Assembly (NCBI GenBank): GCA_035650495.1
Contig: DASRHK010000031.1
Coordinates: 1-14,890, forward strand
Length of the DNA: 14,890 nucleotides
DNA from: DASRHK01 sp035650495
Lineage (GTDB): Bacteria; Pseudomonadota; Gammaproteobacteria; Nevskiales; Nevskiaceae
Reading direction: 5' to 3'
Shown: piece by piece, positions 7,682-14,890 of the stretch
How positions within the stretch are numbered: position 1 is the first letter of the stretch
Layout of the letters: every line of letters begins with the position of its first letter
Program-made: the position numbers and the translations under genes
The notes under the pieces: model-generated
Told to the model about the DNA's origin: nothing
What the model saw: the letters and a program-made list of their open reading frames with translations, nothing else
Databases searched by the model: none

Positions 7682-10321
7682 ATGACCCCGTCCGAACTCT
7701 GGCCGCTGCTGGACGCCGCCCGCCGGCAGGCGGCGCCGCCGACGGTGCTCGTCTGCGCGGGACGGCGGCTGGCGCCGGCGTGGCTCGCCGACGATGCCCA
7801 GCGGCAGGTGGCCGGCGGTCACTCGAGCTGGCTACGCGCGCCGATCGCGAGCTTCGACGCCTTCGTGCGCGCCGTGCACGAGCAGGCGGGGACGTCGACG
7901 ATCCTGTCGGCGGCCCAGGAAGCGGTTCTCTGGCGCGCGATCGTCGACGCGGAGCCCGGCGAGCGGCCGCTGCTGCGCATCGAGGAAAGCGCGCGCCTCG
8001 CCATGGAAGCCTGGCGGCTCGCGCAGGAATGGCGGCTTGCGCTGCCGTTCTCCGACTGCAACGGCGACGTCGCGCAGTTCAATCGCTGGGCGCAGCAGTT
8101 CCGCAATCGCGTGCAGCGCATGCAGGCGGTCGATGCGGCGAGCATCCCCGCGCGGCTCGAAGCGCTGATCGATGCGCGCTCGATTGCATTGCCGTCGCGG
8201 ATCGTGCTCGCGGGCTTCGACGAGCCGACACCCTCGCAATCGTCGCTGTTCTCCGCGATGCAGCGTGCGGGCTGCGAGATCGCGACGCTGACGCCGCGGG
8301 CCCGCCGCGGCGACACGCGCGTCGTCGCTGCGACCGATCGCGAGCGCGAGATCCGCGCAGCTGCGAGCTGGTCGCGCGCGCATCTCGAGCGCGATGCGAA
8401 TGCGCGAATCGGGATCGTCGTGCCGGACCTGCGAGCGCAGCGCGCCGATCTCGAGCGCATCTTCGGCGAGGTCCTGACGGGTGGATTCAACATCGCCACC
8501 GGCGAGCCGCTGGCCGACGTCGGTCTCGTTCGCTGCGCGCTGCGCCTGCTCGCCGCGCGCCAGGACAGGGTCGCGATCGACGACGCGACCGCGCTGCTGC
8601 TGTCGCCGTACTGGGGCGCGTCGGAGGAAGAGCAGCTCCAGCGCGCGGAGCTCGATCGCTGGCTGCGCGACGACGGCTATCTCGAATCCGGATTGCAGGA
8701 TTGGCTGCGGGTCGCGCAACGCCGCGGCTTGACGCTGGTCGCCGGTCGCGTGAACGCGCTCATCGAGCGCTCGCGCGCGAAAACGCCGTCGAAGCTGTCG
8801 TCGTCGGGATGGACGGAGCACTTCTCGCAGTGGCTCGTCACGGCGGGATGGCCCGGTCCACGCGCGCCCGACAGCGACGAATTCCAGGCGCTCGCGGCTT
8901 GGAACGAGCTGCTCGCGGAATACGGTGCGCTGTCGGCGGTGCTGCCGTCGCTTGCAGCGAGCGCCGCGCTCGCACCGCTGCGCGAGGCTGCATCGCGCCG
9001 GCTGTTCCAGCCGCGCACGCCGGCGGTGCCGGTGCAGATCCTGTCCGCGCTCGACGCCGACGGATTGCAGTTCGATCGATTGTGGATGCTCGGGCTCGAC
9101 GACGAGCGCTGGCCGCCGCCGGCGCGCCCGCATCCATTCATTCCGTTCGCGCTGCAGCGCGCCGCGCAGATGCCGCGATCGAGCGGCGCGCAGCAGACCG
9201 CGCTCGCCGAGCGCGTGCTCGCACGCTTGCGCAACGCTGCGGATGAAGTCGTCCTGAGCCATCCGCAGCGAGAGGACGATCTGCCGCTCGCGCCGAGCCC
9301 ATTGCTCGCCGTTCCTTCTCCCTCGGGGAGAAGGTGGCCCGACGGGCCGGATGAGGGACTCTCCTCGCCATGGCCATCGCGCTGGCAAACGTTGCTCGCA
9401 TCCGCGCGTACCGAGCGCATCGACGATGCGCGCGATCCGCTCGCGACCGGCGCCGCGGGCCTTCGCGGCGGCACGAGCTTGTTCCGGCATCAGGCGATCT
9501 GTGCGTTCCGCGGCTACGCGACGCATCGACTGCGCGCGCGGCGCCTCGAAGAGCCGGGCTTCGGCCCGTCCGCGCTCGATCGCGGCAACATGGTCCACAA
9601 GACGATGGAGCGGCTGTGGCGCCGGCTCGGGAGCCAGGAACAGTTGCTCGCGATCGGCGCTGCCGATCTCCAATCGCTGATCGCGGAAGCGGTCGATCAC
9701 GGCGTGCAGCACGTCGCGGTGCAGGCGCCGCATCGCTTCGGCGACGCGATGATCGCGCTCGAGCGTGGGCGCCTCGCTGCGCTCGTGCAGGCGTGGCTCG
9801 CGATGGAGCGCACGCGCGAGCCGTTCCGCGTGATCGAGATCGAAGGTCGCGTGCTCGGCGAGGAGAACACGCCGCCACGCAGCGCGAAAGTCGCCGGCAT
9901 CGAAGTCACGCTGCGGCCCGATCGCGTCGACGTGCTCGAGACCGGCGAGCAAGTCGTGCTCGATTACAAGACCGGCAAAGCGCTCGCATCGCCGTGGTAC
10001 GACGAGCGTCCCGACGAGCCGCAGCTCCTCATCTACGGATTGCAGCAGCCCGCGCTCGGCGGCGTTGCGTTCGCGATCCTGCGCGCGGGGAAGGTCGTGT
10101 TCCGCGGCGTGTCCGGGCCGGTCGGCATCGCCGCCGGATTCCGCGACGAGTCGGCGTCGTCGTGGGAGCACTTGCGGAAGAGATGGGACCGCGAGCTCGC
10201 GCTGCTCGCCGAAGAGATCCGCAGCGGCGTCGCGACCGTGACGCCCAAGACGCTGAAGGCCTGCGATCTCTGCGACCTGCACGCGCTCTGCCACATCCGC
10301 GACGCGGAGATCGCACCGTGA
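7682..10321 (+). CDS. AddB-like DNA repair protein with C-terminal Fe-S PD-(D/E)XK nuclease
   Basis: An 879-residue protein of the TIGR03623 type ('probable DNA repair protein', AddB-like). The N-terminal two-thirds looks like a degenerate helicase scaffold: no Walker A is present (VLVCAGRRLAPAW, 22-34), but LWMLGLDDERWPPP (about 470) is kept. The RecB-type nuclease domain has D747, D761-Y-K763 and Q781-x3-Y785. Four cysteines, C607 and C861-x2-C864-x5-C870, match the AddB iron-sulfur staple (one upstream Cys, then CX2CX5C at the end), so the cluster should form. The start ATG at 7682 has only a weak GGTGA site. The next gene begins within its stop (GTGA), as expected for two subunits of one complex. 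Residues about 545-559 are encoded by a palindromic repeat, an unusual in-frame insertion. Substrate should be broken double-stranded DNA ends. Confidence 0.88.
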   Translation: MTPSELWPLLDAARRQAAPPTVLVCAGRRLAPAWLADDAQRQVAGGHSSWLRAPIASFDAFVRAVHEQAGTSTILSAAQEAVLWRAIVDAEPGERPLLRIEESARLAMEAWRLAQEWRLALPFSDCNGDVAQFNRWAQQFRNRVQRMQAVDAASIPARLEALIDARSIALPSRIVLAGFDEPTPSQSSLFSAMQRAGCEIATLTPRARRGDTRVVAATDREREIRAAASWSRAHLERDANARIGIVVPDLRAQRADLERIFGEVLTGGFNIATGEPLADVGLVRCALRLLAARQDRVAIDDATALLLSPYWGASEEEQLQRAELDRWLRDDGYLESGLQDWLRVAQRRGLTLVAGRVNALIERSRAKTPSKLSSSGWTEHFSQWLVTAGWPGPRAPDSDEFQALAAWNELLAEYGALSAVLPSLAASAALAPLREAASRRLFQPRTPAVPVQILSALDADGLQFDRLWMLGLDDERWPPPARPHPFIPFALQRAAQMPRSSGAQQTALAERVLARLRNAADEVVLSHPQREDDLPLAPSPLLAVPSPSGRRWPDGPDEGLSSPWPSRWQTLLASARTERIDDARDPLATGAAGLRGGTSLFRHQAICAFRGYATHRLRARRLEEPGFGPSALDRGNMVHKTMERLWRRLGSQEQLLAIGAADLQSLIAEAVDHGVQHVAVQAPHRFGDAMIALERGRLAALVQAWLAMERTREPFRVIEIEGRVLGEENTPPRSAKVAGIEVTLRPDRVDVLETGEQVVLDYKTGKALASPWYDERPDEPQLLIYGLQQPALGGVAFAILRAGKVVFRGVSGPVGIAAGFRDESASSWEHLRKRWDRELALLAEEIRSGVATVTPKTLKACDLCDLHALCHIRDAEIAP
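9314..9359. repeat. REP-like double-palindrome element inside the addB-like gene
   Basis: CCTTCTCCC (9314-9322) pairs perfectly with GGGAGAAGG (9326-9334). A second small hairpin, GGCCC (9336-9340) with GGGCC (9344-9348), follows, then CGGATGAGGG-like sequence. From memory, this layout is that of an intergenic palindromic repeat common in GC-rich proteobacteria. Here it is read in frame as SPSGRRWPDGPDEG, between the helicase-like and nuclease regions. Identity with that repeat family was not tested by search, and no second copy was seen in the window. Confidence 0.6.
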
Positions 10322-13300
10322 GCAGGATCGCCGACGCCGATGTCCGCGCCCGCGCGATCGATCCCGCGGACAGCTTCATCGTCCAGGCGCCCGCGGGCTC
10401 CGGCAAGACCGAGCTCCTGACGCGGCGCGTGCTGCGCCTGCTCGCGGTTGCGACCGAGCCCGAAGAGATCGTCGCGATCACCTTCACCAAGAAAGCGGCG
10501 GCCGAGATGCGCGCGCGCGTGCACGACGCGATCCGACTCGCCGCATCCGGAGAGCCTGCGCGCGACGAGCACGTGGCCGAAACGCTCGATCTGGCCCGCG
10601 CCGCGCTCGCGCGGTCGCGCGAGAAGGGGTGGGCGCTCGAGTCGTCGCCGCAGCGTTTGCGGGTACAGACCATCGATGCGCTCTGCGCGTCGATCGTGCA
10701 GCAAAGCCCCCTGCTCTCGGGTGCGGGCGGCGCGGCGAACGTGATCGAGGACGCAGCAGTTCTATATCGCGACGCGGCGCGCGCGACGCTCGCGCTGATC
10801 GACGAGCCGAAGCTCTCGGGTCCGGTGCAACGCGCGCTCCAGCACTACGACAATCAGGTGTTCACGCTCGAGGAGCAGCTGGTCGGCCTGCTCGGCAAGC
10901 GCGATCAGTGGCTGAAGCTGCTCGAAGGGCAGAGCGGAGAGGCGCAGCGCGAGGCGATGGAAGGCGTGCTGCGCGACGAGATCGCGGAAGCGCTGCAGCC
11001 GCTGAAGCGCATCCCGCCGCCGCTGCTGCGGCAATGGCGCGAGCTCGCGATCAAGTCGATGCCGACGCTGCCGCGCCTGCTGCCTGCGGATGCGGAGCAT
11101 CTGCCGATGTGGCAGCAGATGATCGATCTGGTGCTGATCAAGCGCGAGCCGCAATGGCGCAAGAAGCTCGGAGCGCTGGGCGTCGAGCTCGCCGGGATCG
11201 AGGGGCTCGACGAAGAGCTCCACCGCATCCGCTCGCTGCCGCCCGCGCAGTTCACCGACGCGCAGTGGGCGACGCTGCAGGACCTGCTCGCGTGCATGAG
11301 CCTCGCCGCGACGCAGCTGCGCTACGTGTTCGCCGCACGCGGCAGCGTCGACTTCTGCGAAGTCGCGCGCCAGGCGGTCGCTGCGCTCGGCGAGGACACC
11401 GCGCCGAGCGATCTCGCGCTGCGGCTCGACTATCGCATCCGGCATCTGCTGGTCGACGAGTTCCAGGACACGTCCGAATTGCAGTGGCTGCTCCTCGAGC
11501 GGCTCACCGCAGGCTGGCAGCCGGGCGACGGTCGCACGCTGTTCCTGGTCGGCGATCCGATGCAGAGCATCTATCGCTTCCGCGAAGCCGAGGTCGGACT
11601 GTTCCTGCGCGCGCAGCAGCACGGCATCGGCGCGATCCGTCCGACGCGCCTGCAGCTCGCGACCAACTTCCGCTCGCATCCGAAGCTCGTCGACTGGTTC
11701 AACGCGACGTTCCCGCGCGTGCTGCCGCGTGAAGCGGAGGCTGCGCTCGGCGCCGTTCCGTACACGGCGTCGGTCGCGCGCGCGAAGCCCGGAGATGCGC
11801 AGGTCGAGGTGCACGCCGCGATCGGACGCGAAGCGCCGCAGGAGGCCGCGGAGATCCTGGAGCTCGTGGCGAAGCTGCGCGTCGACGATCCGCGCGCGAC
11901 CATCGCGATCCTCGCGCGCTCGCGGGCGCATCTCGCCGACATCGCGGCGAAATTGCGCAAGGCGCGCGTGCCGTATCAGGCGATCGAGATCGAGCGGCTG
12001 CAGGAGCGCCCGGTCGTCACCGAGCTGCGCGCGCTGACGCGCGCGCTGGTGCATCCGTCGGATCGCATCGCGTGGCTCGCGGTGCTGCGCTCGCCGTTCT
12101 GCGGATTGAAGCTCGCGGATCTCCGGCAGATCGCGCAGGTCGAGCACGTGCCGATCCTCGCGACGCTGCGCAATCCGGCGCTCGCGCTGAGCGACGACGC
12201 TCGCGCGCGGCTCACCCGCGTCCTGCCGGTGATCGAGACCGCGATGGGAGGGCGCGGGCGCAAGCCGCTTCGACGCTGGATCGAGGACGCGTGGGTCGCG
12301 CTCGGCGGACCTGCTTGCGTCGCGAACGAGGCGGATCTGCTCGACGCGCGCAATTTCTTCCGCGTGCTCGAGCGCGTCGCGCGCGGCCCGGAGCTCACCA
12401 GCCTGCGCGAGCTCGACGAAGCGCTCGCCGAGCTGCGCGCCGCGGCGAATCCCGACGCGCCGGCGGAATTGCAGCTGATGACGATCCACAAGGCGAAGGG
12501 CCTGCAGTTCGATCACGTGATCGTGCCGGGACTCGGGCGGCCGACGCGCGGCGGCGATCGTCCGCCGCTGTTGTGGACCACGCTGCCGCGTGCAGGCGGC
12601 GACATCGGCTTCCTGATGGCGGCGGTCGGGCCGACCGGCGGCGACAAGGACGCGGCCTACGAGCTCGTCGCCGACATCGAGACTGCGAAAGAGCGCCTGG
12701 AAGATGGCCGCCTGCTCTACGTCGCCGCGACGCGCGCGAAGCGGCAGCTGCATCTGTTCGCGTCGCTCAACCTCGGCAAGGAAGGGCCGTCGAAGCCGCC
12801 GTCCGACAGCCTGCTCAAGCGGCTGTGGCCAGCGGTCGAACAACAGTTCGCCGCGATCGCGCCGACGCCGCCGCCGGCAACGCAACCGGCTTCAGCGACG
12901 GCGCCGCAGCTGCGCCGTCTCGTCACGGACTGGATCGCGCCCGCCGCGCCGGCGACGCCGGCGTTCGCGATGCAGCCGCTGGCGCTCGAGGATCGCGAGC
13001 AGATCCTGTTCGACTGGGCCGGTCACGTGGCGCGCCGGGTCGGCATCGTCACGCATCGCTGGCTGCAGAAAGTGATGGAGGCGCCGCAGCGCTGGGATGA
13101 AGCGCGCGTCGCGGGGCTCGCGCCGACGATCGCAACCGAGCTCTCGCACGAGGGCTTCGACGCGCAGGCCTGCAACACCGCGTGCGAGCGCGTCGTCTCC
13201 GCGCTGCGCAACACGCTCGCCGACGAGCGCGGCCGCTGGCTCCTGCGCGATCACGCCGAAGCGCGCAACGAGCTCGCGATCGCGACGCTCGAGGCCGGGG

Positions 13301-13596
13301 TGGTGCGCGAGTACCGCATCGATCGCACCTTCGTCGACGAATCGGGAACCCGCTGGATCGTCGACTACAAGACGAGCACGCACGAGGGCGGCGGGCTCGA
13401 CGCGTTCCTCGACAGCGAGGTCGAGCGCTATCGCGGCCAGCTGGAGAACTACGCGCGCCTGCTGCGCAACCTCGAGCAGCGGCCGATCAGGCTCGGGCTG
13501 TATTTCCCGCTGCTGAAAGCGTGGCGGAGCTGGGAGTTTGCGACCGCACCGGCCCGCAAGAAGCCGGAGCAATCGCAGCTGCAGCTTCCGCTCTAG
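10318..13596 (+). CDS. UvrD/AddA-like helicase-nuclease
   Basis: A 1092-residue SF1A helicase with a C-terminal RecB-type nuclease, the expected motor subunit partner of the AddB-like protein in processing DNA double-strand ends for recombination. Helicase motifs: Walker A QAPAGSGKT (23-31), Ia AITFTKKAAAEM, II LLVDEFQDT (V379, D380, E381), III GDPMQSIYRFREAE (from 412), IV ATNFRSHP, V LMTIHKAKGLQFD (from about 720) and VI YVAATRAKR (from 801). Nuclease: D1002, D1016-Y-K1018 and Q1041-x3-Y1045, with no cysteine cluster, as expected for AddA. Start GTG at 10318 overlaps the previous TGA (GTGA, 10318-10321); the open frame continues upstream but is only shadow coding. All motifs are intact. AddA is preferred over RecB because of the AddB-like partner and the absence of recC/recD here. 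Confidence 0.91.
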   Translation: MSRIADADVRARAIDPADSFIVQAPAGSGKTELLTRRVLRLLAVATEPEEIVAITFTKKAAAEMRARVHDAIRLAASGEPARDEHVAETLDLARAALARSREKGWALESSPQRLRVQTIDALCASIVQQSPLLSGAGGAANVIEDAAVLYRDAARATLALIDEPKLSGPVQRALQHYDNQVFTLEEQLVGLLGKRDQWLKLLEGQSGEAQREAMEGVLRDEIAEALQPLKRIPPPLLRQWRELAIKSMPTLPRLLPADAEHLPMWQQMIDLVLIKREPQWRKKLGALGVELAGIEGLDEELHRIRSLPPAQFTDAQWATLQDLLACMSLAATQLRYVFAARGSVDFCEVARQAVAALGEDTAPSDLALRLDYRIRHLLVDEFQDTSELQWLLLERLTAGWQPGDGRTLFLVGDPMQSIYRFREAEVGLFLRAQQHGIGAIRPTRLQLATNFRSHPKLVDWFNATFPRVLPREAEAALGAVPYTASVARAKPGDAQVEVHAAIGREAPQEAAEILELVAKLRVDDPRATIAILARSRAHLADIAAKLRKARVPYQAIEIERLQERPVVTELRALTRALVHPSDRIAWLAVLRSPFCGLKLADLRQIAQVEHVPILATLRNPALALSDDARARLTRVLPVIETAMGGRGRKPLRRWIEDAWVALGGPACVANEADLLDARNFFRVLERVARGPELTSLRELDEALAELRAAANPDAPAELQLMTIHKAKGLQFDHVIVPGLGRPTRGGDRPPLLWTTLPRAGGDIGFLMAAVGPTGGDKDAAYELVADIETAKERLEDGRLLYVAATRAKRQLHLFASLNLGKEGPSKPPSDSLLKRLWPAVEQQFAAIAPTPPPATQPASATAPQLRRLVTDWIAPAAPATPAFAMQPLALEDREQILFDWAGHVARRVGIVTHRWLQKVMEAPQRWDEARVAGLAPTIATELSHEGFDAQACNTACERVVSALRNTLADERGRWLLRDHAEARNELAIATLEAGVVREYRIDRTFVDESGTRWIVDYKTSTHEGGGLDAFLDSEVERYRGQLENYARLLRNLEQRPIRLGLYFPLLKAWRSWEFATAPARKKPEQSQLQLPL

Positions 13597-13599
13597 CCC

Positions 13600-13815
13600 T
13601 CAGGCGTCGAGGCGTCGTCCGTACGAAGTGAAGTGCTCGGCCGGCCGGCCCTTCTCGCCGTGGATCACCAGATCCCCTCCGTGCCGCTGGAGGTGCGAGA
13701 CGCTGAAGTCGACCGCTTCCCGGCGCGTGGCGAACTTGCCGACGACCTTCTCCGGATCCTCGGCCACCAGGAACCAGGTGGTGCGATTGAGCACCAGGTG
13801 ATAGCGCGTGAGCAT
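13600..13815 (-). CDS. Small DUF2188-like protein
   Basis: A 71-residue protein with a compact alpha/beta pattern: YHLVLNRTTWFLVAED, then KFATRREAVDFSVSHLQRHGG, then DLVIHGEKGR and a final SYGRR. The order 'W-x-V ... T-x-x-EA ... GG-LVIHG-x-x-G-R' is that of the DUF2188 family, whose function is unknown. ATG at 13815 is preceded by GGGGGAAGGG two bases upstream, a usable purine-rich ribosome site. The stop is three bases from the stop of the convergent helicase gene. The gene lies about 35 bases beyond a terminator hairpin fed by a sigma-54 promoter, so it may be expressed by read-through, or the hairpin may act as an attenuator (inference). Confidence 0.72.
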   Translation of the reverse strand: MLTRYHLVLNRTTWFLVAEDPEKVVGKFATRREAVDFSVSHLQRHGGDLVIHGEKGRPAEHFTSYGRRLDA

Positions 13816-13849
13816 GACCCTTCCCCCAATCCCGGATTCCGTGCGGCAG

Positions 13850-13923
13850 AAAAGAGAAACCGCCGTTGGGCCGGGGGTCCCTTCGGCGGTTCCGGGGTTC
13901 TGCGCTCGCGCGTGATCCCCCCA
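13850..13923 (-). ncRNA. Candidate sigma-54-dependent small RNA or attenuated leader
   Basis: A sigma-54 promoter predicts a start near 13923, and a rho-independent terminator with a U-rich tail ends near 13850, defining a transcript of about 74 bases with no open frame of note. It begins with a G run (13917-13922) that can pair with CCCC (13894-13897). That encloses a CGC/GCG mini-hairpin with a GCGA (GNRA) loop. The terminator hairpin follows. Three GGA motifs are present. It may be a free regulatory RNA or the leader of the DUF2188-like gene. It matches no RNA family I recognise. Confidence 0.42.
13858..13891 (-). terminator. Intrinsic terminator downstream of the sigma-54 promoter
   Basis: On the minus strand AACCGCCG (13891-13884) pairs with CGGCGGTT (13865-13858) over an 18-base loop. 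The tail TCTCTTTTCT (13857-13848) follows. The loop can partly pair with itself (GGG with CCC). It would end leftward transcription before the DUF2188-like gene. Confidence 0.62.
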
Positions 13924-13933
13924 GGTTCTTTAT

Positions 13934-13950
13934 TGCAAGGGGGATGCCAA
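13934..13950 (-). promoter_or_regulatory. Sigma-54 (RpoN) -24/-12 promoter
   Basis: The minus strand reads TTGGCATCCCCCTTGCA. Against the consensus YTGGCACGNNNNTTGCW, both the -24 TGGCA and -12 TTGC(A) elements match with exact spacing (GG, ten bases, GC). It lies in an intergenic region and points leftward, with a predicted start near 13923. An activator bound upstream (13951-14048 or beyond) would be required. That stretch has three GCAAA/TTTGC copies (13985, 13997, 14029) but no clear palindromic enhancer site. Confidence 0.72.
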
Positions 13951-14048
13951 CCGGGTTTCTCCTTCTGGGAGCCGTTCGCGGGACGCAAAATCCGTTGCAA
14001 ACCGCACGGACGGCACGATGCAGACCGGGCAAATCGAAAGGTCGCCCG

Positions 14049-14798
14049 TCATTTGGCGGTCTCGACGCGGATCGTCGTCGATCGATCTTCATGCGCCTTC
14101 TGGCCGAGCCCGTTGGTGTCGTTGACCCGCTGCTCGGTCAGCTCCACCAGCCGATCGCCCTGCACGGCATAGGTTGCCGAGTCGTTCAGGGTGACGTCGA
14201 TGCTCATCAGCATGATCCGGCCATGCAGCATGGTGTGCTTCTGCATCGACAGCGGAACGCCGTCCACGCCGACGACGAGCGTCGCGGTCGACTTGGCCTC
14301 CTTCACGTTGGCCATGTCGGCCTTCGGCAGCCGCACCGCGAGATCGAGCTCGATGCGCTTGCCGCCGGCGCCGTTGGCGTCCTCGGGCTCGACCTTCGTG
14401 ACCGCCGCGCCCTCGAGGTCGCGCAGCAGGGCGCCCGCTGCGCTCAGCTGCACCGCGACGTCGGCGAGATCGAGCGTCATCAGCGCGCTGGAGACGGGTC
14501 GCGGTCCGTCCGGATCGGTGCTGAGCTTCTCGGCGACCGCGCTCGCGAGCTGCGCCGGCGGCAGCGTGGCCTGCAATCCATCGGGACCGGCGACGACGCG
14601 CGCGGTGGCGGCGCCGTTGACCGTCGGACGGTCTTTCTGCTCGCGCACGAGATGGCGCTCGACCGTCGCCGCGATCGGCGACGTGCCGCGCAGCTGTCGC
14701 AGCGCCTGCCGGGTCGCTTCGAGCGGGTCCTGCGCATGCGCGCCCAGCGCGAATGTGAGCAGCACCGAGCACAGAGCGATTCCGCCGCGAGTCTTCAC
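14049..14798 (-). CDS. Secreted or periplasmic protein of unknown function
   Basis: A 249-residue protein with a clear Sec signal peptide: basic start KTR, hydrophobic core (about 7-19) and cleavage after AHA (residue 22), before QDPLEATR. The mature part has no Cys or Trp. It alternates helical pieces (LEATRQALRQLRG; PPAQLASAVAEKL; LADVAVQLSAAGALLRDLEG) with strand-like repeats (RIELDLAVRLP; TATLVVGVDGVPLSMQKHTMLHGRIMLMSIDVTLNDSATYAVQGDRL is summarised as a beta-rich half at about 170-222). I do not recognise the family. The start is GTG at 14798, with AAGGA 8 bases upstream. A putative ECF-type promoter precedes it. Downstream, before the sigma-54 promoter, only a weak 5-bp hairpin (14026-14030 with 14044-14048) is seen. 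Confidence 0.8.
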   Translation of the reverse strand: MKTRGGIALCSVLLTFALGAHAQDPLEATRQALRQLRGTSPIAATVERHLVREQKDRPTVNGAATARVVAGPDGLQATLPPAQLASAVAEKLSTDPDGPRPVSSALMTLDLADVAVQLSAAGALLRDLEGAAVTKVEPEDANGAGGKRIELDLAVRLPKADMANVKEAKSTATLVVGVDGVPLSMQKHTMLHGRIMLMSIDVTLNDSATYAVQGDRLVELTEQRVNDTNGLGQKAHEDRSTTIRVETAK

Positions 14799-14855
14799 GC
14801 GAGGTTCCTTTTGGGTGGGCCCCGGCCGTGGCGGGACGCTTCGACTATCTTGGCA

Positions 14856-14884
14856 GTAGAGTGGGGCCGCAGGAATCTGGTTCC
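14856..14884 (-). promoter_or_regulatory. Possible ECF-sigma promoter of the secreted-protein gene
   Basis: On the minus strand GGAAC (14884-14880, within CCGGAACC) is followed after 19 bases by TCTAC (14860-14856). This predicts a start near 14849 and a leader of about 50 bases. Spacing is at the long end for RpoE-like sigma factors. The -35 core is the same as at the 4405-4465 repeat. Confidence 0.3.
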
Positions 14885-14890
14885 GGGGAC

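Noticed and set aside
7595..7822. Extension of the YbhP-like protein upstream to 7822
   Set aside because: The added residues are not EEP-like and would overlap the start of the addB-like gene. GTG 7594 directly precedes the first conserved strand.
10762..12885. 707-codon antisense open frame under the helicase gene
   Set aside because: It is a GC-bias shadow with repetitive Arg/Gln/Glu composition and no recognisable motif. The plus-strand frame has all helicase motifs.
13870..13900. CCGAAGGG in the leader as a glycine-riboswitch core
   Set aside because: The remaining conserved glycine-riboswitch segments are missing, and the bases lie in the terminator loop and stem.
13915..13945. ATCCCCC/GGGGGAT inverted repeat as a terminator or riboswitch stem
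   Set aside because: One arm is the spacer of the sigma-54 promoter and the other is the initially transcribed G run, so the stem would not form in the transcript. No U tract follows.

Overview
The window is very GC-rich and densely coded, with strong G/C third-position bias, few gaps and long antisense shadow frames. The gene families (an NtrC/AlgB-type sigma-54 activator, a PA2169-type helical-bundle protein, a YbhP-ClsB pair, and an AddB-like nuclease followed by a UvrD/AddA-like helicase-nuclease) suggest a free-living Pseudomonadota, most likely a betaproteobacterium or a GC-rich gammaproteobacterium. No rRNA, tRNA, CRISPR array, transposase or phage gene was seen. No gene-free stretch exceeds 300 bases.

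Layout, left to right. (1) 154-1527 (+) is a sigma-54-dependent response regulator. It converges on a flavin-split-barrel (PPOX-type) general stress protein (1524-2105, -), and the two stops share one CTAG. (2) Divergent from that gene, a tiny, extremely basic DUF6496-type protein (2196-2444, +) is followed 16 bases later by otsA (2461-3843, +). (3) A strong hairpin terminator (3847-3869) separates otsA from a convergent PA2169/DUF2383 helical-bundle protein (3892-4347, -). (4) That gene is divergent from a soluble receiver-histidine kinase (4522-5628, +). A perfect 11-bp inverted repeat between them carries outward-facing GGAACC elements. (5) The kinase converges on clsB (5625-6851, -). Both stops lie in one TTAA inside a hairpin loop. 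clsB is coupled through a GTGA overlap to an upstream YbhP-like phosphodiesterase (6848-7594, -). (6) Divergently, a two-gene repair operon (7682-13596, +) encodes an AddB-like Fe-S nuclease and an AddA-like helicase-nuclease, again joined by GTGA. The first carries an in-frame palindromic repeat. (7) A DUF2188-like small protein (13600-13815, -) lies downstream of a compact intergenic transcription unit: a consensus sigma-54 promoter (13934-13950, -) about 43 bases ahead of an intrinsic terminator (13858-13891). (8) The window ends with a secreted protein of unknown function (14049-14798, -).

How the genes fit together: most products fit envelope, osmotic or general stress survival. These are trehalose synthesis, cardiolipin synthesis, a PPOX general stress protein, a PA2169-type protein, a DUF6496 protein and double-strand-break repair, alongside two two-component regulators. 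The most interesting unexplained element is the predicted sigma-54-dependent small RNA or attenuated leader at about 13850-13923, in a window that also encodes a sigma-54 activator. The ECF-like GGAACC promoters and the in-gene palindromic repeat come next. Functions are inferred from motifs; no database search was run.
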